The position numbers were made by a program, and so were the translations under genes. The notes beneath the pieces were generated by a model, which was not told the DNA's origin, searched no databases, and saw nothing but the letters and a program-made list of their open reading frames with translations. Of a stretch of DNA of 44,240 nt, positions 17,966 through 26,374 are shown one piece after another. The stretch comes from Verrucomicrobiales bacterium (GTDB lineage: Bacteria > Verrucomicrobiota > Verrucomicrobiia > Verrucomicrobiales > DEV007). Where the stretch lies: NCBI GenBank assembly GCA_030730365.1, contig JANQVJ010000050.1, forward strand, positions 7,410-51,649, given 5' to 3'. Numbering within the stretch: the stretch's first letter is position 1; every line of letters begins with the position of its first letter.

Positions 17966-18664
17966 ATGAAAACGCATTTTCTTTTTCTTTCGATTGTCCT
18001 GACAGGAACATATCACGTCCTCGCCCGGGAGGCTCCCGAAGCGGCCACGGCCGGTTTTTTGAATGTCGTAAATCTCGTCGGGCTGAAGAGTCACACCTTC
18101 ATCGAGCTCGGCACTTTTGCGCTGAACGGAGGTGAGCCGGTAAGGCCGGGAGGCAGCTCGGGCGTTCTCGCGATCAAGCCGGGGAGTTACTCTTTCACTC
18201 TTTCCAACGCGGCTGCAAAGCCCGCCGAAGTTACCGGTGATATCACGATGGAGGCAGACAGCACTGTGGCCATCATCTGCTACGATGAAGTGAAGGTCTA
18301 TCGCGACGGCAGCGAAGAGGTGAAATTGCGTTTCAACGTTCTCGTGGAGTCCGACGCGGTCGGTCCGCGGCTCAGTCTCATCTCCCTGCTGCGTGAGCCG
18401 AGCGTCGGCCTCGAAGTCTCGGGTGATCGGGTGAGCCTGGTTCCGCGTCAGGCGCACAAGCGCAAGGTTGCCCTTGAGGATGAGATTCGGATCGAGTACG
18501 GGGGCAAAACGCTCGCCGAATTCGCCATCGAACGACCTCTCCATTACCTCGGTTTTCTTTTTGAAAATATCGAGACCGGGGAAGTCGAACTTTCCCTCAT
18601 CGAAAACGAAAAGCTCGAGTATCAACCGCCCCTCGAAGCTGAGGAAGGTGATGCCGACGAGTGA
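17966..18664 (+). CDS. Secreted protein of unknown function, fifth gene of the cassette operon
   Basis: A 232-residue protein with a Sec signal peptide (MKTHFLFLSIVLTGTYHVLA, probable cut after VLA). The mature part looks beta-rich, with FIELGTFALNGGEPV and a segment on strand-forming residues, and ends in an acidic tail EAEEGDADE. I do not recognise the family. The gene starts 3 bases after the cassette A stop, so it is very probably in the same transcript and may be a periplasmic partner of the pseudopilins. Its last 43 bases overlap the 3' end of folP on the other strand. Confidence 0.75.
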   Translation: MKTHFLFLSIVLTGTYHVLAREAPEAATAGFLNVVNLVGLKSHTFIELGTFALNGGEPVRPGGSSGVLAIKPGSYSFTLSNAAAKPAEVTGDITMEADSTVAIICYDEVKVYRDGSEEVKLRFNVLVESDAVGPRLSLISLLREPSVGLEVSGDRVSLVPRQAHKRKVALEDEIRIEYGGKTLAEFAIERPLHYLGFLFENIETGEVELSLIENEKLEYQPPLEAEEGDADE

Positions 18665-19527
18665 GAATAGCCGTGACTGAAATCGCCCCGGATCGCGGCG
18701 ATGACGCGCACGCTGTCGGCGACCGCTTTGACGTGGTGGACGCGGAAGATGTTCGCCCGCGCGACGAGGCCGCGGACGAGGCAGGCAATCGTCCCGGCAT
18801 CGCGCTCGGCCGGGGAAGTGATGCCGAGGACCTCACCGATGACCGTCTTGCGCGAGATGGGGAGGAGGAGGGGCAGGTCGTGGTGATGGAGTCGTTCGAA
18901 CTCACGGTAGACCGCGAGATTGTCGGCGCATTGCTTCGCGAAATCGATCCCCGGGTCGAGGATGATCTGGTCGTCGCTCAGCCCGATCGCTCGGGCGCGG
19001 GCGAGGCGGTCGTCGAAGAAGGTCTCCATCGCCTCCCAGATGTCGTGGTAGTGCTGACTGGTGTGAGGGACCTTCGGCTCGCCCACCGTATGCATGATGA
19101 GGAGCGCGGCATTGAACTCGAAACAGAGCCGAGCATTCGTGTCATCGACGAGTCCGCCGATGTCGTTGATGATGTCGACTCGCCCGGTTTTGAGGACTGC
19201 CTCGACGATCTCGGGTCTCCAGGTGTTGATTGAGAGGAGCGGCGGCCAGATCTGATAGCCGTCGCGCGGTCCCGTCTCGGCGCAGAGTGTCTCGAAGCCG
19301 TCAATGAAGGGGAGGAGGCGCCCGATTTCTTCCGAAATGCCGATCGCGTTGCGGTTCGTGCGCGCACTCTCGGCCCCGACGTCGATGATGTCGGCCCCGT
19401 CTTCGGCCATCTTGAGGGCCTGCCCGAGAGCTTTCCCGATGTCGAGAGTGCCGTCTCCGGAGAAGGAATCGTCGTTGATATTGACGATGCCCATGACCCG
19501 GGGAAATGCTCTGAGAATCTCCTTCAT
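18622..19527 (-). CDS. folP: Divergent dihydropteroate synthase
   Basis: A 301-residue TIM-barrel protein when started at the ATG at 19527 (MKEILRAFPRVMGIVNINDDSFS). The longer frame to 19638 has no family counterpart. DHPS joins para-aminobenzoate to dihydropterin pyrophosphate in folate synthesis. Visible motifs are NINDDSFS, DVGAESAR (usually DxGGESTRPG), LSINTW (usually SVDT), NDIGG, IMHTVGEP, DPGIDFAK, ISRKTVIG and RVHHV (usually RVHD). Several pterin-pocket residues differ, notably Asn for Asp in SVDT. It may be a divergent true FolP or a non-folate paralogue. It follows tyrS by 107 bases and overlaps the convergent secreted-protein gene by 43 bases. Confidence 0.82.
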   Translation of the reverse strand: MKEILRAFPRVMGIVNINDDSFSGDGTLDIGKALGQALKMAEDGADIIDVGAESARTNRNAIGISEEIGRLLPFIDGFETLCAETGPRDGYQIWPPLLSINTWRPEIVEAVLKTGRVDIINDIGGLVDDTNARLCFEFNAALLIMHTVGEPKVPHTSQHYHDIWEAMETFFDDRLARARAIGLSDDQIILDPGIDFAKQCADNLAVYREFERLHHHDLPLLLPISRKTVIGEVLGITSPAERDAGTIACLVRGLVARANIFRVHHVKAVADSVRVIAAIRGDFSHGYSHSSASPSSASRGG

Positions 19528-19634
19528 CTCTAATCGGTCCGAAATGGATCCTTTCCGATGATTGGATGAAAAAGAGGAGGAGGCAATGTTAAAAGCGATT
19601 TTTAAAAGCTCGACAAGGCCGGTGGGATGTGATC

Positions 19635-20807
19635 TCACGCAATCCGCACGCTGCGTTTCTTATCCACTTTCAAAACCTGGCCTCTTGCCCAGGCAGGCTC
19701 TGCTCTGGGGTCGGTGAGTTTTTCGCCGTCGAGCTGCACGCTGCCCTGCTGGATGAGGCGGCGCACGTCGGAGCCGGACTTCGGGCTGCTAAAAATGGTT
19801 TCGTAGACTTCGGTGACGACTCCGACGAGGTCGCGTCGCTCACCGATCGCGAAATCGGGAAGGTCCGCAGCGTCGAGGTCTTTGCGGCTGAACATGGCCT
19901 CCCAGTTGTCGCGGGCGGCGGCGGCTTCGTCTGTCGTGTAGTAGCGGGTCACGAGGGCAGCGGCGAGGGATTTTTTCGCCTCCATCGGGTGGATCGTGGA
20001 GTCGATTTCCTCACCCATGAGGAGGAGCGAGTAGCGGGCCATGAGCTCGTCGGAGATGCTCATGAGCTTGCCGAACATCTCGCGGGGCGCTTCGGAGATG
20101 CCGACGTAGTTGTTGAGGCTCTTGCTCATTTTCTGAACACCGTCGAGGCCTTCGAGGATGGGCAGGCACATCACGACCTGGGGCTCCATCCCTTCGGTCT
20201 TCTGCATGTCGCGTCCGACGAGGATGTTAAAGAGCTGATCGGTTCCGCCGAGCTCGACGTCGGCACGGACTTCGACCGAGTCCCAGCCCTGCACGATGGG
20301 GTACTGGATCTCGTGGAGGCGGACTTCCTGATCGTTCGCGATGCGGTTTTTGAAATCCTCGCGCTGGAGCATCTGCTGCATCGTGACGCGGGCATTGAGC
20401 TGGATCACGTCGGAGAAGGACATTTTGTTGAACCACTCGCCGTTGAAGACGACTTCGGTTTTCTCTCTGTCGAGGATGCGGAAGGCCTGCTCGGTGTAGG
20501 TCTCCGCATTGGAGAGAATGGCCTCGCGGGAGAGGGGCGGGCGGGTTTTTGAGCGTCCCGTGGGATCGCCGATCTGCGCGGTGAAGTCGCCGATGATGAG
20601 GACGGCCTGGTGGCCGAGCTCCTGGAACTGGCGCAGCTTTTCGAGGACGACGCTGTGGCCGAGATGGAGGTCGGGCGAGGTCGGGTCGACGCCGAGCTTG
20701 GCCCGCAGAGGCGTGCCGCGCTCGAGTTTTTTCAGCAGCTCTTTCTCGCTGATGATCTGGGCGGTTCCACGGGTGAGGAGCTGGAGCTGTTCGGCGGGTG
20801 ATTTCAT
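19635..20807 (-). CDS. tyrS: Tyrosyl-tRNA synthetase
   Basis: A 390-residue class I synthetase that charges tRNA-Tyr. The HIGH-type motif is HLGH at 48-51 and the KMSKS motif is at 226-230. Between them are the tyrosine-binding segment ELGGTDQLFN and the GWDSVEVRADVE region. The C-terminus is an S4 RNA-binding domain (SGSDVRRLIQQGSVQLDGEKL). The start MKSPAEQLQLL at 20807 is chosen because the longer open frame (to 21494) runs antisense-like through the regulator gene with low-complexity Arg/Pro text. It lies 104 bases after the AraC-type gene on the same strand and before folP. Confidence 0.97.
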   Translation of the reverse strand: MKSPAEQLQLLTRGTAQIISEKELLKKLERGTPLRAKLGVDPTSPDLHLGHSVVLEKLRQFQELGHQAVLIIGDFTAQIGDPTGRSKTRPPLSREAILSNAETYTEQAFRILDREKTEVVFNGEWFNKMSFSDVIQLNARVTMQQMLQREDFKNRIANDQEVRLHEIQYPIVQGWDSVEVRADVELGGTDQLFNILVGRDMQKTEGMEPQVVMCLPILEGLDGVQKMSKSLNNYVGISEAPREMFGKLMSISDELMARYSLLLMGEEIDSTIHPMEAKKSLAAALVTRYYTTDEAAAARDNWEAMFSRKDLDAADLPDFAIGERRDLVGVVTEVYETIFSSPKSGSDVRRLIQQGSVQLDGEKLTDPRAEPAWARGQVLKVDKKRSVRIA

Positions 20808-20911
20808 GGCCTGGCAAAAAAAGGGGGCAAATGGGTTGGCAAGGAACATGGCGGGACGCCAATGATCAAGCCGTAGTTTGGAAGCGCGGGATCGGGCGGT
20901 GACCCGGGGGG

Positions 20912-21847
20912 TCATCCCTTTTCCTCGTTTGGCAGCGCGGCGGCCTTCGGCTCGAGGGGGACGCCGAACTTCCGGCGATAGACGGCGGGAGTGATGTCGA
21001 AGACGGCTTCGAACTGTTTCCCGAACTCGGCCGTGGTTGTGAAACCGAGGTCCTTGGAGATGCGGCGCGGCTCGGCAGTGCCGGTGAGGAGGCGAGAGGC
21101 GGCGTGGAAGATGCGGCGGCGCCGCGCGTAATCGGGCATGCTCATGCCGGTGAGATCCCCGAAGGCCTTGTCGATGGCGCGTTTTTCGAATCCGCCACGG
21201 GGCATCTTGCCTGCCTCGAAGGGGGCGGCGCGGAGGACGCAGGACTCGATCTGATCGAGGGCGTGCTTGGCCTCGGGCAACATCTCGACTTCGGAGACCC
21301 CGCGCCAGAAGCGGTGGTGTTCGTCGGCGAGGAGCATCATCAGCTTGAGCACAGCAACGCGGGTGACAGGCTCGAGCTGGCGTCTTTCCCTGAGGAGATC
21401 GCGCAGGTATTCGAGCTCGGCGCGGATGCGGACGGTGCCGTCGCCGCGGGTGGTGAAGACGTGGAGATTCTCGTCGCGGGGGAAGCGGAACCACGACTGA
21501 TCAAAAAAGAGCGAGAGCACGTTCGTGGTGTTGGCAATGATCTCGTATTCGCGGGTGAGCCACTCGGGGAGGAAGCGTAAGCGGGTGAGCACGACTTCGT
21601 CGGGCTGCTTCACGGTGTGGCGGAGCCCGGGATTGACCATGATCGCCGCGCCCTCGCGGATCGCCTGGGTGCCGGCATCGGTCACGTGGAGAAAATTTCC
21701 TTCCTCTACAAAGAAGATCTCGGGGAAATTCGTCGCGGGGAATTCGTAGTCGTCGATGAGCTGGAAGAGGGTGAGCCGCACCGGCCACCGCCCCGAGTTC
21801 TCGATGCGGTTTTCCCCGATTCCCGATTTCTTGAAAAACAAAGCCAT
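20912..21847 (-). CDS. AraC-family transcriptional regulator
   Basis: A 311-residue protein from the ATG at 21847 (MALFFKKSGIG). The N-terminal 110 residues look like a cupin-type sensor domain (FPEIFFVEEGNFLHVTD and INPGLRHTV-like MVNPGLRHTV). The C-terminal region, about 215-300, is an AraC double helix-turn-helix: FEKRAIDKAFGDLTGMS, the ARRRRIFHAASRLL recognition region, then ISKDLGFTTTAEFGKQFEAVFDITPAVYRRKF. The ligand and target genes are unknown. It starts 16 bases after truA on the same strand, so it may be co-transcribed with truA and tyrS, an unusual neighbourhood for a regulator. The longer frame to 21928 overlaps truA and is rejected. Confidence 0.9.
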   Translation of the reverse strand: MALFFKKSGIGENRIENSGRWPVRLTLFQLIDDYEFPATNFPEIFFVEEGNFLHVTDAGTQAIREGAAIMVNPGLRHTVKQPDEVVLTRLRFLPEWLTREYEIIANTTNVLSLFFDQSWFRFPRDENLHVFTTRGDGTVRIRAELEYLRDLLRERRQLEPVTRVAVLKLMMLLADEHHRFWRGVSEVEMLPEAKHALDQIESCVLRAAPFEAGKMPRGGFEKRAIDKAFGDLTGMSMPDYARRRRIFHAASRLLTGTAEPRRISKDLGFTTTAEFGKQFEAVFDITPAVYRRKFGVPLEPKAAALPNEEKG

Positions 21848-21863
21848 GGCAACAGTCTCGCAG

Positions 21864-22664
21864 TCAATACCTCTCGAACTCTTCGGGGTAGTGCACGCCC
21901 GCGAGGGTGAGTCCGTCGGCGGGCGCACAGTAGGGTGCTCTGACGTCCCCGGCGCGGCCTTCCAGCAAACGACTCATTTCCTCAAGGGAGATTCTACCCT
22001 TCACACAATACACTGCCGAGCCGACAAGAAAACGGACCATTTTATAAAGAAAGCCGTTTCCGCGTATTTCAATGAGGAGGGATTCATCCTTCGTCGCGAT
22101 GACGCGGGCGGTGGTGATCGTTCTGACGTTGTCGCGTCCTTCGTCTTTCCCATCGTGTCGCTTCGCGGAAAAGGCCCCGAAATCGTGGGTGCCCTCGTAG
22201 AGCGCGAGGACGGTGGCGAGATCGTCTTCCGCACCGAGGCCGCGCTGGTGCCAGGCGAGTCCGTGTTGCAGGGGTGGGAGGACTTCGCCGGTGGCGATCT
22301 CGTAGCAGTAGGTTTTGGCGAGGGCGGAAAAGCGGGCGTGAAAGCGCGGGTCTATTGCTCCGCAGCGCATCACCCGGACGGCGGGCGGGAGTTTCGTGTT
22401 GAGGGCGCGTTGCCAGGCTCCGCCGTCCATGCGCCAGTCGGCGGGCGCATCAAAGTGGGCGACCTGGCCGAGGGCGGACACTCCTGCGTCGGTCCGGCCC
22501 GAACCCTGCACGCCGGTGATCGCAGGGCAGATCGAGGCGAGCGCCCGCTCCACGACATCCTGCACGGCGTCGTCGCTCGCCTGACTCTGCCAGCCCGAAA
22601 AAGGGCGGCCGTCATAGGCGAGATCGAGCCGGAATCGGCAGGGTGTTATACTTTCGTCCTCCAT
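21864..22664 (-). CDS. truA: tRNA pseudouridine(38-40) synthase TruA
   Basis: A 266-residue enzyme that isomerises uridines 38-40 in the tRNA anticodon arm. The catalytic aspartate is D59 in GSGRTDAGVSALGQVAHF, the family hallmark. The N-terminal LDLAYDGRPFSGWQ and the FLYKMVRFLVG segment are also characteristic. The size is typical (about 250-270 residues). It is the first gene of a minus-strand run truA, araC-type, tyrS, folP. It diverges from the M23 peptidase gene, with only 36 bases between the two start positions, so the promoters must be very close or overlap. Confidence 0.97.
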   Translation of the reverse strand: MEDESITPCRFRLDLAYDGRPFSGWQSQASDDAVQDVVERALASICPAITGVQGSGRTDAGVSALGQVAHFDAPADWRMDGGAWQRALNTKLPPAVRVMRCGAIDPRFHARFSALAKTYCYEIATGEVLPPLQHGLAWHQRGLGAEDDLATVLALYEGTHDFGAFSAKRHDGKDEGRDNVRTITTARVIATKDESLLIEIRGNGFLYKMVRFLVGSAVYCVKGRISLEEMSRLLEGRAGDVRAPYCAPADGLTLAGVHYPEEFERY

Positions 22665-22700
22665 CAGTAATCGGCAGGGAGTAGGACAGTAACGTCATTT

Positions 22701-23561
22701 TTGCTCCCTGCCGTTGCCAAATCGCCCCCGCGGCCTTCTATTCCCTACGATTTGAGAACTAACCACTATTTTGATCTCCGCGCCCATCTCAGGGAGCTGA
22801 ACCGTTTTGTTTTCCCTTTCTTTTTCATTCTTTGTGCCGTCGTGATGCTGATTTTAATTTCCCTCCGCGCGGGCAAAATGGGGCCGCGCGGATCGGACGA
22901 AGGCCACGAATCCGCGAGGATCGGTCTCCTCCGTGCGACGGAAGAGGCGCTCTTTGACCCCGCTTTTGCGGTGCTCTCACCGATTGAGCTCGTCCTCGCC
23001 CCGACGGCGACCTCCTTTGATCTTCCTGTCGGCAGCGAGCACGGCGCCCTGACTTACAATGCACAGCCTTTTCAGGAAAACCGCCATCTCGGCGATGATT
23101 TCAACGGCATCGGCGGACAGGACTCGGACCTCGGCGACCCCGTCTTTGCCGTCGCGGATGGACAGGTCATCTTTGCGGGCGCTCCGTCTCCGGGCTGGGG
23201 CAATGTCGTGATGCTGCTCCACGAGACGGGGGAGGGGGAAATAGTTGAGAGCGTCTACGGGCATCTCGATGCGATTCGGGTTCCCGTCGGCGGGCAGGTC
23301 CGGCGCGGGGACGTCATCGGCACGATCGGATCGGCGAAGGGTCGCTACCTCGCCCATCTCCATTTCGAACTTCGCCGTGCGCCCGCGCTCGATACCGGGG
23401 TCGGCTATGGAGACACGTCCCAGGGACGGCTCGACGGGGAGAAGACGATCCTCTCGTGGCGGCATCGCCGCGACGATCAACTCGCCGCCGCGCCTGCGGG
23501 GGAACCACTCGAGCCCTCGGCCCTGAGCCTTGGGATCGAGAAAGAAGTCCCCGTTCCCTGA
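22701..23561 (+). CDS. Membrane-anchored M23-family peptidase (LytM type)
   Basis: A 286-residue protein with a single membrane segment near residues 36-57 and a C-terminal zinc metallopeptidase domain. Zinc ligands are H129 and D133 in HLGDD and H221 of the HLHFE motif, with the catalytic-region histidines H188 (YGHL) and H219. All expected residues are present, so it should be an active endopeptidase cutting peptidoglycan cross-links, probably in the periplasm. No ATG lies at the 5' end. TTG at 22701 or TTG at 22752 are the candidate starts and neither has a clear ribosome-binding site. The TauE-type gene follows after 6 bases. Confidence 0.9.
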   Translation: MLPAVAKSPPRPSIPYDLRTNHYFDLRAHLRELNRFVFPFFFILCAVVMLILISLRAGKMGPRGSDEGHESARIGLLRATEEALFDPAFAVLSPIELVLAPTATSFDLPVGSEHGALTYNAQPFQENRHLGDDFNGIGGQDSDLGDPVFAVADGQVIFAGAPSPGWGNVVMLLHETGEGEIVESVYGHLDAIRVPVGGQVRRGDVIGTIGSAKGRYLAHLHFELRRAPALDTGVGYGDTSQGRLDGEKTILSWRHRRDDQLAAAPAGEPLEPSALSLGIEKEVPVP

Positions 23562-23567
23562 CGAGCC

Positions 23568-24308
23568 ATGGACGTGACCACACCGGCATTGGTGACCCTA
23601 TCGGTCGCTGCGATTTTGTTTGCTGCCGCCTACCTGCAGTCGGCCACGGGCTTCGGGCTGGCCCTCGTCTGTATGGCGCTGGTGCCGCTCGTCCTGCCCG
23701 TGGGAGAGGCGATCGCCTTCGTCGCGATCGCGAGTTTCGGGGTAAATCTCTTTGTGATCTTCGCCAATCGCGCGGGATTTTCGTGGCGGCATGCGATCCC
23801 GCTCAGTCTCGGGATGGCGCTCGGGATACCGGTCGGATATTATGGACTCAGGGCCCTCGACGGTGAGTGGGTCGTGCGACTGCTCGGCGTCGTTCTGATG
23901 GGGATCGCAATGGCCGAGTTCCTTCAGAAACGTTTTGTCGCGCTGAAGATTCCGGAGCGCAGCGGGTCGGTCTTCGGCCTCATCGGCGGCATCCTCGCCG
24001 GAGCGTTTAATGTCGGCGGTCCGCCTGTGGTCGTCTATGCCTACTCGATGCGCTGGTCGAAGGTCGAGACCGTCGCGATCCTGCAGACCGTCTTCCTCTC
24101 CGGCGGGCTCGTGCGAAATCTGCTCATGATGCAGGCAGGGGAATACAAAGCCCCCCTTTTGACTCTCGTGGCATGGTCCCTCCCGGCCTCTATCCTCGCG
24201 GTGTGGCTGGGAAAATTGACCCTCGACCGGCTTCCCCGGTCGGCGTTAAAGGCCTTCGTGTTTCTGCTGATTTTTGTGATCGGGCTGCGTTACGCCATCC
24301 TCGGTTAA
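23568..24308 (+). CDS. TauE/SafE-family membrane transporter
   Basis: A 246-residue hydrophobic protein with about seven or eight membrane segments. It shows the family pattern of two similar halves, each with a Gly-rich motif: LQSATGFGLALV in the first and GGILAGAFNVGGPPVVVYAY in the second. Members export or import sulfite, sulfoacetate and other organosulfur or sulfur anions; the substrate here cannot be told. It is probably co-transcribed with the M23 peptidase gene upstream. Its TAA stop overlaps the stop of the convergent gene in the four bases TTAA. Confidence 0.9.
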   Translation: MDVTTPALVTLSVAAILFAAAYLQSATGFGLALVCMALVPLVLPVGEAIAFVAIASFGVNLFVIFANRAGFSWRHAIPLSLGMALGIPVGYYGLRALDGEWVVRLLGVVLMGIAMAEFLQKRFVALKIPERSGSVFGLIGGILAGAFNVGGPPVVVYAYSMRWSKVETVAILQTVFLSGGLVRNLLMMQAGEYKAPLLTLVAWSLPASILAVWLGKLTLDRLPRSALKAFVFLLIFVIGLRYAILG

Positions 24309-25291
24309 GCCGGTCTGTCGTCCCCGAAGGCATCTTCGTAGAGGTAGACGAGAGCAGCGGAGGCCCAGGCGCCGGTTACGAGCATGCCGATGAAGAAAAC
24401 GACCGCCCCCGCCATTGAGAGAAAGGCTGTCGCCACCATGAAAATCAGGAATTTGAAGAGAAAAGGCCTGATCGCGACCCACGCGAGGGACATGGACTCT
24501 TTCGCCTGAAGGTCGCAGTCGAGGATGAGGATGCTGGCGAAAGTCCCTACCAGATTGAGAATCATGAGCGGGAGGGAGAAGAGAAAGATGAGAATGAAAA
24601 ACCCGCCGAACAGGGCGGTGAAAGCGGCCGGATTCTCAATATTGCCTTCGAGAGCCGAAAGGCCACCCGCCATAAAGACTCCGCCAGCGGCAATGACGAT
24701 CATGAGCACGATCATCGCGACCATGGAGATACCGACGATGATGAGATTGACGATCGCGAGCGGCCCGAACTGGCGCCGGAAGCCCTCGAAGAGCATTTCC
24801 ACCGTGGCCGTATGCCCCCGCACCTTGCCCAGCAGATACCAGTAAAGACCCGCCATGAGAGGATAGGTCAGAAAAAAGATCGGGATAAAAAACTGCGAGG
24901 CGACCGAGAGGATCAGCGTCGTCAGGGTGAAACAGCCGACGATAGGCCAGAAGTTTGCGGTCAGGAGAGTCCACGCCCGTCCGAAGCTGGATCGCAGTTG
25001 CGGTTGAAATCCGGGCCGTAGCGCGGCGGCGCGGGGCACAAAGGGCGTGATGCCGGCGTGCATCGGAGGCGGTCCAGCGGCGGGCAAAGGGGGTCTTGCG
25101 GGAACCTGCGGCGGCCCTGCGCTGGCCAACTCGCTCGCTGAAAAGGGGATCCAGTTTCCGAGGCCGTCGCGCCAGACGAGCGTCTCCTCCCGGATCCTGC
25201 CGTTGCGGTGATGGGTGAGGATTTCATCGGCAGAGACGGGTCCGACCCGCTCACCGTTGCTTTCATAAAACCATGCCGGATCCGTGCTCAT
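24305..25291 (-). CDS. GYF_2-domain multi-pass membrane protein of unknown function
   Basis: A 328-residue protein. Residues about 7-55 form a GYF_2/DUF4339 domain (WFYESNGERVGPVS, then LVWRDGLGNWIPF), a small peptide-binding module common in Planctomycetes and Verrucomicrobia. A Pro-rich linker follows, then four to six membrane segments starting near residue 110, with NFWPIVGCFTLTTLILSV and repeated isoleucine/methionine-rich helices. The membrane part resembles DUF975/YciC-like integral proteins. The function is unknown. It starts 11 bases after the deacetylase stop on the same strand, so the two are probably one transcript. Confidence 0.85.
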   Translation of the reverse strand: MSTDPAWFYESNGERVGPVSADEILTHHRNGRIREETLVWRDGLGNWIPFSASELASAGPPQVPARPPLPAAGPPPMHAGITPFVPRAAALRPGFQPQLRSSFGRAWTLLTANFWPIVGCFTLTTLILSVASQFFIPIFFLTYPLMAGLYWYLLGKVRGHTATVEMLFEGFRRQFGPLAIVNLIIVGISMVAMIVLMIVIAAGGVFMAGGLSALEGNIENPAAFTALFGGFFILIFLFSLPLMILNLVGTFASILILDCDLQAKESMSLAWVAIRPFLFKFLIFMVATAFLSMAGAVVFFIGMLVTGAWASAALVYLYEDAFGDDRPA

Positions 25292-25302
25292 CTGATTTTG
25301 TT

Positions 25303-26124
25303 TCAGTCACTTACCTGCTCATCGAGTTCGATCAACTCGGTCACGGTGACGAACTCGTAGCCCTGGGCGAGGAGCTGGTCAAGAGTCGAGGGCATCGCAT
25401 CGACCGTGGGCTTGTGGAGATCGTGCACGAGGAGGATGCCGCCGGGACTGGCACCATTGACGAGGCGGCTCGTGACCACGGCGGGTCCGGGACGTTTCCA
25501 GTCTTCGGGATCGACCGACCAGAGGATCGTCGGGTAGCCGAATTCCCTCAGCATCAGTTCCTTCTGGCTCTTTTTGATCGCGCCGCCGGGAGGCCGCATG
25601 GTGCGCGGCGTCACCCCCGTCTCGGCGATGATCTGGTCGTGGGCGGCTTGCAGTTCTTTACGCAGCGCATCGTCTGACATGCGGGCGAGATTGCCGTGGG
25701 TGACGGTGTGGTTCCCGATTTCGTGGCCTTCGGCGATCATGCGGCGGATCAGCTGGGGGCTGTATTTCACCATGTTGCCCACGACGTAGAAGGTCGCCTT
25801 GATCCTGCGCTCTTTGAGCATGTCGAGGAGGCGCGGCGTATTCTCCGGGTGGGGTCCGTCGTCAAAGGTGATCGCGACCACCTTACGGCCCGTCGAGACG
25901 CGGGTGTAGGTGTCATTGACTGGCTTGCTCCAGCTCGGTGCGTTTTCCTCGACCGGTTGCACGTCTTCCCATGTCGGGGCTTCGAGACCGACGATGAGCG
26001 GCGGCAGGGCGACTTTCAGCTCACTCCCCAGGGGCATCGTCGCCGTGGACTTCGAGATCGAAGACGGCACCTGGCAGGCGCTCAGGAAAAAGAGCGACAG
26101 CAGTGAGAGGAGGGCGGGTTTCAT
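25303..26124 (-). CDS. Polysaccharide deacetylase (NodB domain) lipoprotein, copy 1
   Basis: A 273-residue lipoprotein. The signal peptide ends in the lipobox LSAC with C17 as the lipidation site, so the start is set at the ATG at 26124. The NodB domain has TFDDGPHP with D88 and D89, the metal-binding HTVTH (H139, H143), RPPGGA at motif 3 (often R-x-P-Y) and LLVHD near the end. Such enzymes remove N-acetyl groups from chitin, peptidoglycan or similar envelope sugars; the substrate is unknown. It is a close paralogue of the gene at 34205-34972 and has a downstream GYF-domain membrane protein as operon partner. Confidence 0.92.
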   Translation of the reverse strand: MKPALLSLLSLFFLSACQVPSSISKSTATMPLGSELKVALPPLIVGLEAPTWEDVQPVEENAPSWSKPVNDTYTRVSTGRKVVAITFDDGPHPENTPRLLDMLKERRIKATFYVVGNMVKYSPQLIRRMIAEGHEIGNHTVTHGNLARMSDDALRKELQAAHDQIIAETGVTPRTMRPPGGAIKKSQKELMLREFGYPTILWSVDPEDWKRPGPAVVTSRLVNGASPGGILLVHDLHKPTVDAMPSTLDQLLAQGYEFVTVTELIELDEQVSD

Positions 26125-26374
26125 TGAGGTCGAGAGAGGAGGCGCCGGATCTACTGGCCCCGACGAGGTCAGCATCCGGTCTACGCAGTGAAATTTCAAG
26201 GCTCAAGTCGCCCTCCCTGTTGATGGCTTCGGCGTTTTACCCACGCCGCAGATCGATGCCTGAAGCGGTAAAATGATTACGCCATCACGCCCTCGAGGAC
26301 GTTTGGAAAAGGAAAGGGAGGGACTAACTTGAAGATGTAGGAATTTACGATCCGTCCCCTCTTCCTTTTTCTTC
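26125..26374. promoter_or_regulatory. Divergent intergenic region between deacetylase copy 1 and the DUF1592 gene
   Basis: No gene is supported in these 250 bases. A perfect 6-bp hairpin CGGCGT/ACGCCG with a 7-base loop lies at 26230-26248. Promoters for both flanking genes are expected here, but I see no convincing -35/-10 pair on either strand. Confidence 0.3.

Noticed and set aside
19528-19638. N-terminal extension of folP to 338 residues
   Set aside because: The extra 37 residues have no counterpart in DHPS, and they reach into the tyrS stop.
20808-21494. N-terminal extension of tyrS to 619 residues
   Set aside because: The added text is Arg/Pro-rich and lies within the AraC-type regulator gene in another frame. 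The TyrS family begins near 20807.
24305-24308. Overlapping stops TTAA of the TauE and GYF genes as a special signal
   Set aside because: Sharing TTAA between convergent stops is a common outcome of dense packing and needs no further explanation.
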